The position numbers and the translations under genes are program-made. Below are positions 19,236 to 27,612 of a stretch of DNA of 64,000 nt, one piece after another. The stretch is taken from NCBI RefSeq assembly GCF_002240415.1, contig NZ_CP020028.1:2195501-2259500 (forward strand), written 5' to 3'. A model generated the notes under the pieces. It worked only from the letters and a program-made list of their open reading frames with translations. It had not been told where the DNA came from and made no database searches. Source of the DNA: Paenibacillus kribbensis. GTDB taxonomy: Bacteria; Bacillota; Bacilli; Paenibacillales; Paenibacillaceae. Within the stretch, counting starts at the first letter, position 1. The number at the start of each line of letters is the position of its first letter.

Positions 19236-19952
19236 ATGACGGATATTAACGCCGGGTTGGCGATCATAGCCGGGCTGGTTTCTTTTTTTTCACCGTGCTG
19301 TTTGCCGCTGTATCCCTCTTATTTATCGTATATGACGGGAATGTCGGCCCGTGAGCTTGCCGAAGGACGGCATAAAGCAGAGGTGCGTTACCGTACGATG
19401 GGACACACGCTTGCTTTTGTACTGGGTTTTTCGGTTGTGTTCTATTCACTTGGTGCAAGCGTCGGGCTGCTCGGAGAATGGTTTGGTAATTATGGGGATA
19501 CGCTAAGAGTGTTGGCTGGGTTGCTGATTTTGATTATGGGTTTGGTATCTCTTGGTGTGGTGCGTCCTTTGATTTTAATGAGGGAGCATAAGCTTCGTTG
19601 GACATGGAAGCCTGCCGGTTATGCCGGTTCCTTTGTGATCGGAATTGGGTTTGCGGCAGGCTGGTCCCCCTGTATCGGTCCCATGCTGACAGCTATTATC
19701 GCTTTGGCGGCAGTTGAGCATCACACCTGGTTCAAGCTGATTACAGGCTACGCGCTTGGCTTTGCGATTCCATTTTTTGCATTGGCTCTACTGGCAGGCT
19801 CTTTTCGGCTATCCTCTCGTTATACATCCATTATTATCAAAACAGGTGGTATACTGCTTATTATTACGGGTATTTTGCTAGTGACCGATCATATGACAGA
19901 TCTAACCCTGTTTTTACAACGGATTACACCGGATTGGATGCTAATTATGTGA
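19236..19952 (+). CDS. ccdA: Cytochrome c biogenesis / thiol-disulfide transporter CcdA
   Basis: A 238-residue polytopic membrane protein of the DsbD-transmembrane/CcdA family with about six hydrophobic helices. The redox cysteines are in FFSPCCLPLYPSYLSY (first helix) and GWSPCIGPML (fourth helix). CcdA passes electrons from cytoplasmic thioredoxin to extracytoplasmic thioredoxin-like proteins for cytochrome c maturation and, in Bacillus, spore cortex formation. ATG 19236 is 8 bases after TAGGAGG; the GTG at 19230 is too close to it. The last 8 bp overlap the end of the convergent splB gene. Confidence 0.9.
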   Translation: MTDINAGLAIIAGLVSFFSPCCLPLYPSYLSYMTGMSARELAEGRHKAEVRYRTMGHTLAFVLGFSVVFYSLGASVGLLGEWFGNYGDTLRVLAGLLILIMGLVSLGVVRPLILMREHKLRWTWKPAGYAGSFVIGIGFAAGWSPCIGPMLTAIIALAAVEHHTWFKLITGYALGFAIPFFALALLAGSFRLSSRYTSIIIKTGGILLIITGILLVTDHMTDLTLFLQRITPDWMLIM

Positions 19953-21009
19953 AATACTCAATACGGCTTAATGGAAAATGTTCAAAAATGCGCTCTGTGA
20001 TAAACTCCCGTAGTGCGTTTTGCTGTTCGTCGGGATAAACATATTTGTTTTGTCCCCAGCGTCCCCATTTTTTCTTGCGTTTCTCCATGTCCATTTCGAG
20101 CTTGGTTTTCGGGTAACGCTTTTCAATAACAGCTTTGGATGTTTTGGTAAAACGGTGCTGAATTAATTCAAACGTCAAATCTGTAGCAGCATGCTGGGGC
20201 AAGGTTTCTCCCAGTCTGCGCAGCAACTCACCATAGCCTTCTTCCCAGCCGTCATACCAGATGATCGGTGCAATGATGAAGCCCAGCGGATAACCGGCGC
20301 GTGCTACTTTTCCCGCTGCTTCAATTCGCTCCTCAAAACGTGAGGTTGCAGGCTCAAACTGTTTAATAACATAATCGGAATTAATGCTAAAACGGATGCG
20401 AGTATGACCATTATGCTCAATATCGAGCAATGGATCGACATGATGATATTTAGTAACAAAGCGCAGCCGACCATATTTCTCATCTGCCATAAAACGAATC
20501 AAGTCTCCGAGTGATCCGGTGATATGCTCCAGACCAACAGGGTCGGAGGTGCAAGCTGCTTCAAAACGAGTGATTTCAGGGACACGTTCCTGAATATAGG
20601 CTTTAGCTGCGGTCAGGATATCGTCGGTGTTGACATACACACGAATATAAGGTTTTGCTCCCAAGGTGGTTTGTAAATAACAGTAATGACAGTGTCCCAT
20701 GCAACCGGTCGAAATGGGGATAGCGTATTCAGCTGAAGGTTTGGACTGGTCAAAGGTTAACGTTTTGCGAAGACCGACGACCAGTGTTTTTTTGGCCATT
20801 CGGTACTTTTCAACCTCAGTTTCACCCGGCAAATTGGTAATCCGGTTGTGCGAGGTGGTCATCCGATACGGAATACCCTTGGCTTTCACCCAATCCATAA
20901 TACGCTGGCCTTTGGGATAATTCAGTGCATCCGGCTCAAAAAACACCAGATCGGGCAGGAACGGCTTGGTTCCTCTGCTTTGGACAGGAGTACGTTTAAG
21001 CGTAGACAA
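19945..21009 (-). CDS. splB: Spore photoproduct lyase
   Basis: A 354-residue radical SAM DNA-repair enzyme that reverses the spore photoproduct (5-thyminyl-5,6-dihydrothymine) during germination. The cluster motif GCMGHCHYCYL and downstream SDPVGLEHITG and RFSINSDYVI segments are characteristic. The C-terminal half continues normally to a KYVYP...RIEYF end. It starts with TTG at 21009, 8 bases after AGGAG, with no ATG better placed. Its 3' end overlaps ccdA tail-to-tail by 8 bp. Expression late in sporulation (sigma-G in Bacillus) is expected from family knowledge; I did not identify that promoter. Confidence 0.95.
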   Translation of the reverse strand: MSTLKRTPVQSRGTKPFLPDLVFFEPDALNYPKGQRIMDWVKAKGIPYRMTTSHNRITNLPGETEVEKYRMAKKTLVVGLRKTLTFDQSKPSAEYAIPISTGCMGHCHYCYLQTTLGAKPYIRVYVNTDDILTAAKAYIQERVPEITRFEAACTSDPVGLEHITGSLGDLIRFMADEKYGRLRFVTKYHHVDPLLDIEHNGHTRIRFSINSDYVIKQFEPATSRFEERIEAAGKVARAGYPLGFIIAPIIWYDGWEEGYGELLRRLGETLPQHAATDLTFELIQHRFTKTSKAVIEKRYPKTKLEMDMEKRKKKWGRWGQNKYVYPDEQQNALREFITERIFEHFPLSRIEYFT

Positions 21010-21160
21010 GGGTGACGCTCCTTTCCGAATAAAACTCAGGATTCAGATGTTTCATCTCTGACTCATGCCACAGGATAAAACATACAAAGACGATATCGCT
21101 AGTGTGCCCGGCTTAAGATTGAACAAATCATGGCAATCGCTGTGAGCAACTGTAGGAGAC

Positions 21161-21191
21161 TTGCCAATAGACAATGATAACATGTATCATT
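21161..21191 (+). promoter_or_regulatory. mntR promoter overlapped by a 19-bp palindrome
   Basis: TTGCCA (21161-21166) and TATCAT (21185-21190) are 18 bp apart. AATGATAACATGTATCATT (21173-21191) is a perfect 7-5-7 palindrome covering the spacer and -10. It resembles a Fur-superfamily operator (GATAATGATTATC-like) more than the MntR consensus. Confidence 0.55.
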
Positions 21192-21260
21192 ACATATGTA
21201 GGTTTAACGCAGGAAATGAAGGCGGTAGCGCCCGTTCAATTACAGAAAAGAGGGAAATAA

Positions 21261-21686
21261 GTGCCAACGCCAAGCATGGAAGATTATTTGGAGCGCATTT
21301 ACCAGCTGATTGATGAGAAAGGCTACGCTCGTGTCTCGGATATCGCAGAGGGGCTGGAGGTGCATCCTTCGTCCGTTACCAAGATGATCCAGAAGCTGGA
21401 TAAAGACGATTATCTTGTATATGAGAAATATCGGGGACTGATTTTGACGCCCAAAGGGAAAAAGGTTGGAAAACGGTTAGTTGATCGTCACCAGCTACTG
21501 GAGCAATTTCTGGATATGATTGGGGTTGACAAGGACCTGATTTATAAAGACGTGGAAGGTATTGAGCACCATTTGAGCTGGGATTCCATCACCCGCATTG
21601 AAACATTGGTCGAATATTTCCGCCGGGATGAAGATCGCTTGCGCCAGCTTCATGATATACACAAGGAATTGAGTGGGGATTCCTAA
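21261..21686 (+). CDS. mntR: Manganese transport regulator MntR (DtxR family)
   Basis: A 141-residue DtxR/MntR-family repressor. The N-terminal [25 protein letters not shown] carries the metal-ligand Asp8, and the HTH is [27 protein letters not shown]. The dimerisation/metal domain contains ligands in [21 protein letters not shown] (Glu/His). There is no SH3-like C-terminal domain, as expected for MntR rather than DtxR. GTG 21261 follows GAGGGAAATAA. In Bacillus it represses Mn(II) uptake genes; no transporter is in this window. Confidence 0.94.
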   Translation: MPTPSMEDYLERIYQLIDEKGYARVSDIAEGLEVHPSSVTKMIQKLDKDDYLVYEKYRGLILTPKGKKVGKRLVDRHQLLEQFLDMIGVDKDLIYKDVEGIEHHLSWDSITRIETLVEYFRRDEDRLRQLHDIHKELSGDS

Positions 21687-21719
21687 AAAGCATTGTCCGT
21701 AAGGACAGATGCTTTTTTT
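21686..21719 (+). terminator. Terminator of mntR
   Basis: AAAAGCATTGTCC and GGACAGATGCTTTT form the stem with a GTAA loop and seven T residues, starting at the mntR stop. Confidence 0.88.
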
Positions 21720-21824
21720 ATTTGCAAAGACCGCAACAAACATCCGGTTGTTAGCGTCTATCCATTATATAGCAGGACAAGATAGGGGTTAAAATTAACT
21801 GGGTTAGCGGAGGACTGTAACAAA

Positions 21825-23564
21825 ATGAATTGGAAGAGAATAGGGGCATCGGCTGCGGGCTTACTCTTGGCAGTGCAGACGGCTATTATGCCTGGAGCTC
21901 AAGCAGCTCCAAACGGAGATATTGAGATTATATTGGACGGAAAGTCCCTGCAAAGTGATGCGTCACCGTATATTGTACAGGGAGCCAATGTAACGATGGT
22001 TCCTTTGAGGGTGATCAGTGAGGGATTGGGTGCGCAGGTGAACTGGTCGGAAGCATCCGGCACGGTAACGATTACAGCGCAGGACCAAAATATATCGATG
22101 GAGAACGGCGGACAAAGCGCGACCGTGAACGGCAAGTCTGTTCGATTGGACGCATCTGCCCGTATGACAAGCGGGAGAGTCATGGTGCCGCTGCGTTTTG
22201 TAGGAGAAGCGTTAGGTTTAAAAGTAGACTGGCAGGCGACTGAGCGAGTTATTACGTTAAGCAGTGGTAAAGAAGGTGTGTCTACAGGTGCAAATACCTC
22301 TGCGGGGAATAGCACTATTCCAGATACGTCTGCATCTGTCAATCAGGAAAGTGAAAGTACGGATCAGAATGCCAGCGATGATGGGCAGGCGATGGGTACT
22401 TCACCGTCCACACCTACGAGCGAGAACAGTTCAAATGCTGCAAACGGAAATGGCGTTCAAGTGAAGGCCTCGACTTCCATGCGCGGAGCCTGGATTTCTA
22501 CGATTAATGGAGATTGGCCTTCTTCGGCGGCCCGAAGTAGTGCCGAGAAGCAAAAGCAGGAATTTACTAAAATGCTCGATGATTTGCAGGGCATGGGCAT
22601 TAATGCGGTGTTCGTCCAGGTTCGTGCCAGTGGGGATGCGCTCTATCCATCCAGTCTCGTGCCATGGAGCAAGTATTTGACGAATACCCAAGGTAAGAAC
22701 CCAGGCTACGATCCTTTAAAATTTATGATCAGCGAATCGCATAAGCGAGGAATGGAATTTCATGCCTGGTTTAACCCGTTCCGTGCTAATTCGACAGGAA
22801 CCACCAGCGGATTGGCTGCAAATCATGTGGCTAACCAGCATCCAGACTGGATTGTTAAAAATGGCAGCCAGTTGTACATCAATCCGGGAATTCCAGCCGC
22901 ACGTCAGCATGTCATTACAGCGATCATGGAAGTGGTAAACGGCTACGATATTGACGGCGTTCATTTGGATGACTATTTTTATCCTTACAGCGGAACTTTT
23001 GATGATGATGCAACCTTCAAAGCATATAATGCCAACAATATCTCGAACAAGGGCGACTGGCGGAGAGATAATGTAAACAGTTTTGTTCGAGGTTTGGGCA
23101 AAACCATTCATGCAAGCAAGTCCAAGGTTCAATTCGGGATTAGTCCTTTTGGGGTGTGGCGCAACAAGTCTCAGGACTTAACCGGATCAGACACGAAGGC
23201 AGGCGTTACGGCGTATGATACGACGTTTGCAGATGTACGGACCTGGATCAACAAGGGCTGGATTGATTATGTAGCTCCACAAATTTACTGGAGTATCGGT
23301 TTCCCGGCAGCCGGTTATGACAAGCTTGTCGCATGGTGGTCCAATGAGGTCAAAAATTCAGATGTTAAGCTGTATATCGGTCATTCTCCGTATAAAATCG
23401 GCACCCCAGAAAAGGGCTGGCAAACGGCTCAAGAGCTCATTAAGCAGCTTGAACTGAACGAAAATTATAAGCAGGTCAAAGGGGATATCTACTTTAGTGC
23501 ACAGCATTTGCGCAAAAATCCTTACGGACTCATTCAACTTCTTCAAAATTATTATCAAATGTGA
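21825..23564 (+). CDS. Secreted GHL10 (DUF187) glycosidase-like protein with stalk domain
   Basis: A 579-residue exported protein. The signal peptide spans residues 1-27 (...MPGAQAA). A copper-amine-oxidase N-like stalk domain (~30-145) has two GRVMVPLRFVGEALG-type repeats. A Ser/Thr/Asn-rich linker runs to ~215. The catalytic-like GHL10 TIM barrel (~220-575) begins MRGAWISTINGDWP, with QVRASGDALYPS, GMEFHAWFNPFR, YDIDGVHLDDYFYP and YVAPQIYWSIGFP. GHL10 relatives include bacterial cell-envelope glycosidases of poorly known specificity. ATG 21825 follows AGCGGAGGAC. A surface-anchored, possibly peptidoglycan- or exopolysaccharide-acting hydrolase is inferred. Confidence 0.87.
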   Translation: MNWKRIGASAAGLLLAVQTAIMPGAQAAPNGDIEIILDGKSLQSDASPYIVQGANVTMVPLRVISEGLGAQVNWSEASGTVTITAQDQNISMENGGQSATVNGKSVRLDASARMTSGRVMVPLRFVGEALGLKVDWQATERVITLSSGKEGVSTGANTSAGNSTIPDTSASVNQESESTDQNASDDGQAMGTSPSTPTSENSSNAANGNGVQVKASTSMRGAWISTINGDWPSSAARSSAEKQKQEFTKMLDDLQGMGINAVFVQVRASGDALYPSSLVPWSKYLTNTQGKNPGYDPLKFMISESHKRGMEFHAWFNPFRANSTGTTSGLAANHVANQHPDWIVKNGSQLYINPGIPAARQHVITAIMEVVNGYDIDGVHLDDYFYPYSGTFDDDATFKAYNANNISNKGDWRRDNVNSFVRGLGKTIHASKSKVQFGISPFGVWRNKSQDLTGSDTKAGVTAYDTTFADVRTWINKGWIDYVAPQIYWSIGFPAAGYDKLVAWWSNEVKNSDVKLYIGHSPYKIGTPEKGWQTAQELIKQLELNENYKQVKGDIYFSAQHLRKNPYGLIQLLQNYYQM

Positions 23565-23595
23565 TATAAATTGGATCATATAGGTTCTATTTGGG

Positions 23596-23654
23596 CCTCC
23601 GTTCTCATACATAAGCAGTAGAACTGCTTACTCCCAAGAGAACGGAGGTTTTTT
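23596..23654 (+). terminator. Terminator-like hairpin that contains the patatin ribosome-binding site
   Basis: CCTCCGTTCTC (23596-23606) pairs perfectly with GAGAACGGAGG (23638-23648), followed by six T. An inner AAGCAGT/ACTGCTT hairpin occupies the loop. The 3' arm includes GGAGG (23644-23648), the only good Shine-Dalgarno for the ATG at 23660. The structure therefore ends the upstream transcript and can also mask translation of the next gene. Confidence 0.8.
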
Positions 23655-23659
23655 GATCT

Positions 23660-24649
23660 ATGCTGATCAATGCTGTGTTCCAGGGTGGAGGGGTTAAGGG
23701 TATATCGCTGGCGGGTGCAGTTAAGGCTGCGGAGGAGCATGGGACTGTATTCAATCGTGTAGCCGGCACATCATCAGGAGCTATCGTCGCTGCTTTATTG
23801 GCGGCAGGATACTCGGCAGATGAAATGAAAGCCGTGATTGAGAAGACCCCCTTGGTTAAGTTGTTGCGGCGTTCTCCGGTGTTTAACATCAAGTGGATTG
23901 GGCCGGCTGCTCGTATCTTCCTGAAAAAAGGGCTCTACTCAGGGGAAGCACTGGAGCACTGGGTACGTGAACTGTTGCGAGCCAAGGGAGTCCGTACATT
24001 CGCGGATTTACCCCCTGGCAAGCTGCGGATTATTGCTTCAGACATCACGAATGGCCGCATTTTGGTACTGCCTGAGGATATTAAACGTTTTGGTATCAAC
24101 CCTTCTTCGCTGGAGGTCGCCAAGGCCATTCGAATGAGCACAAGTATCCCTTATTTTTTTGATCCGGTGATGTTAAGACTTGATTCTGCACTTGCCAAAG
24201 GGAAAACTTTTTCCCAACAATTTGTTTTTGTTGTTGATGGAGCATTGCTAAGCAATCTGCCTTTGTGGCTATTTGATGAGCCTGTGAACGAACGTGAAGC
24301 CAAGACGATTCCAACGGTAGGATTTCAGATGGTGGGCAGAACGGGGACGGAAACCAAGGTTTCTTATATCCGGGGGCCATTGACGATGCTGCAGGCTATT
24401 TTTGATACGATGCTATCGGCGCACGATGAACGATATATCGAGCAGGAGAACCGATACCGGACTATTAAAATCCCAACGTTGGGTATCCGCACCGCGCAAT
24501 TCAACATTTCTCCAGAGCAGAGCAATTTGTTGTATGCTTCCGGTGTGCAGGCAGGGGAAGCCTTTTTCCACAAATGGAGCATTACATCCTATCAACAGCA
24601 GTACAGCAAGTATCAATTGATGAAAAATACAATGTACGCCATGAAGTAA
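23660..24649 (+). CDS. Patatin-like phospholipase (YqhO-like)
   Basis: A 329-residue patatin-fold serine hydrolase. The oxyanion-hole motif is FQGGGVKG (residues 8-15), the nucleophile elbow GTSSG (about 36-40, Ser) and the catalytic Asp in DGALLSN (about residue 193). An HDERYIEQENRYRTIKIPT segment near the C-terminus is typical of the cytoplasmic bacterial group. It likely hydrolyses acyl ester bonds of lipids. Position downstream of mntR and before yqhP/yqhQ matches yqhO in B. subtilis. The ATG at 23660 lies 11 bases after a GGAGG buried in a terminator stem. Confidence 0.9.
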   Translation: MLINAVFQGGGVKGISLAGAVKAAEEHGTVFNRVAGTSSGAIVAALLAAGYSADEMKAVIEKTPLVKLLRRSPVFNIKWIGPAARIFLKKGLYSGEALEHWVRELLRAKGVRTFADLPPGKLRIIASDITNGRILVLPEDIKRFGINPSSLEVAKAIRMSTSIPYFFDPVMLRLDSALAKGKTFSQQFVFVVDGALLSNLPLWLFDEPVNEREAKTIPTVGFQMVGRTGTETKVSYIRGPLTMLQAIFDTMLSAHDERYIEQENRYRTIKIPTLGIRTAQFNISPEQSNLLYASGVQAGEAFFHKWSITSYQQQYSKYQLMKNTMYAMK

Positions 24650-24684
24650 TCGCTACCAACAGCTAAATTGGATTAGAAGGTAAA

Positions 24685-24736
24685 AAAAGGAGCCGCTCCC
24701 ATGGACATATTTCATTACACGGGGGTGGCTCCTTTT
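24685..24736. terminator. Bidirectional terminator between patatin and yqhP-like genes
   Basis: AAAAGGAGCC (24685-24694) pairs with GGCTCCTTTT (24727-24736), extended by CTCCC/GGGGG. T-runs occur on both strands, and convergent genes lie on either side. Confidence 0.85.
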
Positions 24737-24763
24737 ACTGCATCATACGTAGTCTTTGCCTGA

Positions 24764-25087
24764 CTAATGATACTTAGGCTGCTCTTCTTCATTTTTGCCC
24801 TTAGAACCTTCAATGACATGAAAAGGATACGCCTTGCGCTTGCTTGAAGTCTGCTGCTTGCGTGAGTTGGCTGTTTTGGCCATCGTACGCGCAGAGGGCT
24901 TGATTTTGGGAGAACGGCTTCGTCGTCCCGGCAAGTATTTGTATAGCAGAAAAATAGCTGTAAAAACAAGGACAGGAATCAGTAAACTCATGAGAAAGCC
25001 CAAGCTACCTTTCCATACCATATCCACAATTCCATATGCACCCAAAGCAAGGGTAAGCCAGAAAATAACCGCATGTCTGTTCATCAT
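24764..25087 (-). CDS. Small membrane protein, YqhP/SA1362-like by position
   Basis: A 107-residue protein with two hydrophobic helices (residues ~6-24 and ~30-50) and a basic, Ser/Lys/Arg-rich cytoplasmic tail (GRRSRSPKIKPSART...) ending in an acidic NEEEQPKYH. I cannot assign it from motifs alone. Its place between the patatin and yqhQ genes corresponds to yqhP in B. subtilis, whose product is of similar layout. It begins 4 bp after yqhQ ends, so the two are cotranscribed. Function unknown. Confidence 0.7.
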   Translation of the reverse strand: MMNRHAVIFWLTLALGAYGIVDMVWKGSLGFLMSLLIPVLVFTAIFLLYKYLPGRRSRSPKIKPSARTMAKTANSRKQQTSSKRKAYPFHVIEGSKGKNEEEQPKYH

Positions 25088-25091
25088 CTAC

Positions 25092-26093
25092 TCATCCTTT
25101 CACAGGATCAAGAACCGGGCTGTTGAAGGTCTCCTTTGCAGGTGCATTTTCCAACTCAGCATCCAATTCAAGCATTCGCTTAAAAGAAGCAATGGATACC
25201 TCTACTTGATCATCGGTCGGTTCTTTGGTGGTCAGCAGTTGCAGCCACAGGCCAGGGTAGCCCAAATAACGAAGTACCGGAATCTCCCGCAGGGCATTGG
25301 TCAGCTTGAGGAATTCAAAAGAGAGGCCCAACACAATCGGAAGCAGCAGAAGCCGTTGTCCCATACGCTCCCACAGACTATCGTACGTAAACAGGGAATA
25401 GACGAGTACGCCGATAATCACGGTGAGCATAATGAAGCTGCTTCCGCAACGGTAATGCAGTCGGCTATATTTTTGCACGTTGGCTGGCGTTAATTCTTCT
25501 CCTGCTTCAAATGCAGTAATTACTTTATGCTCCGCACCGTGGTATTGAAACAACCGCTTGATCAGTGGAGTTTGGGAAATAGCCCATAAATAAGCCAGCA
25601 ACAGAATTAGCTTAATAGCTCCTTCGGCGAGATTGTGCAGAATCTGGTTGTGAAATACATTTTCAAACAGAAAGTCCTCTACGACAACCGGAACGAGGGT
25701 TAACACAATTTTGCCGAACAAAAAGGAGATAATCCCGACGGCCGCCACACCGATGATCATGCTCAGGCTCCAGCGGGACTCTTCTTTTTTCTTTTGCTCT
25801 GCACGTTCTTCTGGATCGAGCTCATCATCTGCATAGGCATCAGCTGAATAATTTAAATGCTTGGTACCCTTGGCACTGGAATCGATGATACTTACAATTC
25901 CTCGCAGCAACGGTATTTTACGAAATTTGGATACCCAGGATTGCTCCTTGCGCGGTACTTCCAAATATGTGATTTCGCCGGTTTTACGGCGAACTGCCGT
26001 GACATTGACACGCTTGCCGCCGAACATGACACCTTCAATAACTGCCTGGCCACCGTAACTTACAGGCTTCGATGCTTGTGACAACCGACTCAC
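25092..26093 (-). CDS. yqhQ: DUF1385 membrane protein YqhQ
   Basis: A 333-residue DUF1385 protein. The N-terminal SYGGQAVIEGVMFGGKRVNVTAVR and the central YHGAEHKVITAFEAGEELTPANVQKYSRLHYRCGSSF block are family hallmarks. Four or more membrane helices are visible (~117-140, 155-180, 225-250, 260-280). The family is conserved in Gram-positive bacteria next to efp/papA; its biochemical role is not established. On the minus strand a GAGGTGAG ribosome-binding site precedes the ATG. Upstream lies a long repeat-bearing non-coding stretch. Confidence 0.9.
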   Translation of the reverse strand: MSRLSQASKPVSYGGQAVIEGVMFGGKRVNVTAVRRKTGEITYLEVPRKEQSWVSKFRKIPLLRGIVSIIDSSAKGTKHLNYSADAYADDELDPEERAEQKKKEESRWSLSMIIGVAAVGIISFLFGKIVLTLVPVVVEDFLFENVFHNQILHNLAEGAIKLILLLAYLWAISQTPLIKRLFQYHGAEHKVITAFEAGEELTPANVQKYSRLHYRCGSSFIMLTVIIGVLVYSLFTYDSLWERMGQRLLLLPIVLGLSFEFLKLTNALREIPVLRYLGYPGLWLQLLTTKEPTDDQVEVSIASFKRMLELDAELENAPAKETFNSPVLDPVKG

Positions 26094-26186
26094 CTCTCTT
26101 TATACGTGATACGTGCTTTTTTGTATATTGTATCGAATTTGGGAGTGAATATCTAGTTGGGGCAAATTCGAGAAGTGGGATTAAGG

Positions 26187-26323
26187 CCGCTCCAAGCTCG
26201 GATCATCCTTCCGATCACTGTTATTCCCGTACTTTTTGGATTAAATAAAAGATGTAGAGGTTAAAATCCGTGAATAAAGGCGAACGCTAACGCTTCTTCA
26301 GGACGAATCCGATCCCTCCGCAG
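26187..26323 (-). repeat. Diverged copy of a ~135-bp intergenic repeat (left, inverted relative to the right copy)
   Basis: Read on the opposite strand it aligns along its whole length with 26643-26776. For example AAAGGCGAACGCTAACGCTT here matches AAAGGCGAACGCTGTCGCTT on the minus strand of the right copy, and CGGATCATCCTTCCGATC matches CGGATCATTCCTCCGATC. This copy is more decayed in the middle (AT-rich). No coding potential. I do not recognise a named family. Confidence 0.7.
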
Positions 26324-26384
26324 CTACCCGCCCTCTCAATTTGTTTTAGGTGGGGGAGTAAAATCGTGTTTTATACCTCTATGA

Positions 26385-26421
26385 AAAGCTTGTTGCGGGG
26401 CTATAGCCCCATTTAGCTTTT
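26385..26421. other. Strong hairpin in the yqhQ-yqhR intergenic region
   Basis: AAAAGCT...AGCTTTTT flank the perfect GGGGCTATAGCCCC palindrome, and a T-run follows, as in an intrinsic terminator. No gene precedes it closely on the plus strand. It could end an unannotated transcript from the repeat region. The rest of 26094-26946 holds the two repeats and a TCAGATTT/AAAGTCTGA hairpin (about 26490-26511), and nothing else that I can see. Confidence 0.5.
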
Positions 26422-26642
26422 TCCGAATTTAAAGCATTTCGGTTGTGGAATATTTACGAAAGCGGTGTCCCTGTATTAAATTTCTTTATCAGATTTGTGA
26501 AAAGTCTGATATTACTACCCCTTTAAGCGTAAGTATGTATAAAAAACTAATTTTAGACTCAGAGCTTTTGAGTGTTGAATAATGGACGTAAATACGTTTA
26601 TTAACTAAGCCCATCAAAGAAAAAGTTGGCACAAGCGCATAA

Positions 26643-26776
26643 AGCAGCGGAGAGAACGGAATCGTTCTGAAGAAGCGACAGCGTTCGCCTTTGCCTCCGG
26701 ATTTCTACCCTTGAGGGTATAAATCAGAAATCTGGAGGCAACAGCGATCGGAGGAATGATCCGTTCGCGTAGCGAC
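26643..26776 (+). repeat. Better-preserved copy of the ~135-bp intergenic repeat (right)
   Basis: It contains a strong central dyad, GATTTCTACCC-TTGA-GGGTATAAATC then GAAATC (26700-26732), and outer arms that also pair partly: GAACGGAATC near the left end, GATCCGTTC near the right, with GCCTCCGGATTTC facing GAAATCTGGAGGC. The whole unit can thus fold as one long imperfect hairpin. A small ORF crosses it, but I do not consider it a gene. Confidence 0.7.
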
Positions 26777-26946
26777 CATATATGCACGCAGTACAAGTCA
26801 TCACCAATCTTCGCCACACCTGCCCCTCATGTAATAAGAACTCACTAACGTCAGTGTTAAACTCACCCCTTCGGAGCATACTACCTAGCAAAACGGATAT
26901 ACAAACGCATCACAACGTGTAGCATCATGAAAGGGGAGCAAACGAC

Positions 26947-27531
26947 ATGAGTGAAACCTACTCCGTACCGAAGGGGAGACATAATCAGGAGCAGTCTCGT
27001 GAATCTCAGGACCAACGCAGCCATAACCATAACAGTAGTAGGGGCAGACAACAGTCAGGCAAAATACATACGCCGCTCATTCCCTTTGCGCTGGAGCTTG
27101 GTTTTTTTGCAGGTTTACTTTGGGGATTGCTGCGGTGGCTATTTTTTACGATGCATTTTACGATAGTAGCACCTGGCTTTCTGGCAGAGCCATTTTTCAA
27201 GCATTCGTTCATGAAAACAACGGCGGGGCATCTGGTAGGCTTGCTGTTTTTTATCGCACTATCCGTTATAGCTTCATTGGTATACACACTGATGCTCCGC
27301 CGATTTAAAGGACCTATGCCCGGCATCGTTTACGGTCTGGTCTGGTGGGTTATTTTATTTGTATTAACCGGCCCCAAGCTCGGGATGATGAATCCGCCTC
27401 ATCGGCTAACATGGAATTCCATATATACGGAAATTTGCTTGTTTTTATTGTGGGGCTTGTTTATCGGCTACACGATTGCTGTGGAGTATACGGATGAAAG
27501 AAAGCGCGAGCCTGAGAAAGCTGGGGATTGA
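26947..27531 (+). CDS. yqhR: Conserved membrane protein YqhR
   Basis: A 194-residue protein with a hydrophilic His/Ser/Arg/Gln-rich N-terminus (~1-40) and four membrane helices (~44-68, 92-115, 125-145, 160-180). The motifs AGLLWGLLRWLFF, GPKLGMMNPPHRL and NSIYTEICLFLLWGLFIGYTI resemble YqhR, as does the position two genes before efp. ATG 26947 follows GAAAGGGGAGC. Function unknown. Unlike B. subtilis, no aroQ (yqhS) lies between it and the peptidase gene. Confidence 0.82.
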   Translation: MSETYSVPKGRHNQEQSRESQDQRSHNHNSSRGRQQSGKIHTPLIPFALELGFFAGLLWGLLRWLFFTMHFTIVAPGFLAEPFFKHSFMKTTAGHLVGLLFFIALSVIASLVYTLMLRRFKGPMPGIVYGLVWWVILFVLTGPKLGMMNPPHRLTWNSIYTEICLFLLWGLFIGYTIAVEYTDERKREPEKAGD

Positions 27532-27612
27532 ACGTAACAAAAACTTCTCAAGCGCCTATCCCCTGTGTTAAAATAGCATTTGGTTATTTGACAGAGGGGA
27601 GCGGAATGAAGG

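Noticed and set aside
26646..26664. GAAC...GTTC in the intergenic repeat as a LexA box
   Set aside because: The spacer is six bases instead of four, and it belongs to the repeat's own dyad.
26614..26817. 67-codon ORF on the minus strand in the yqhQ-yqhR gap
   Set aside because: It runs across the palindromic intergenic repeat, has no ribosome-binding site and no recognisable protein features; its openness is explained by the repeat.
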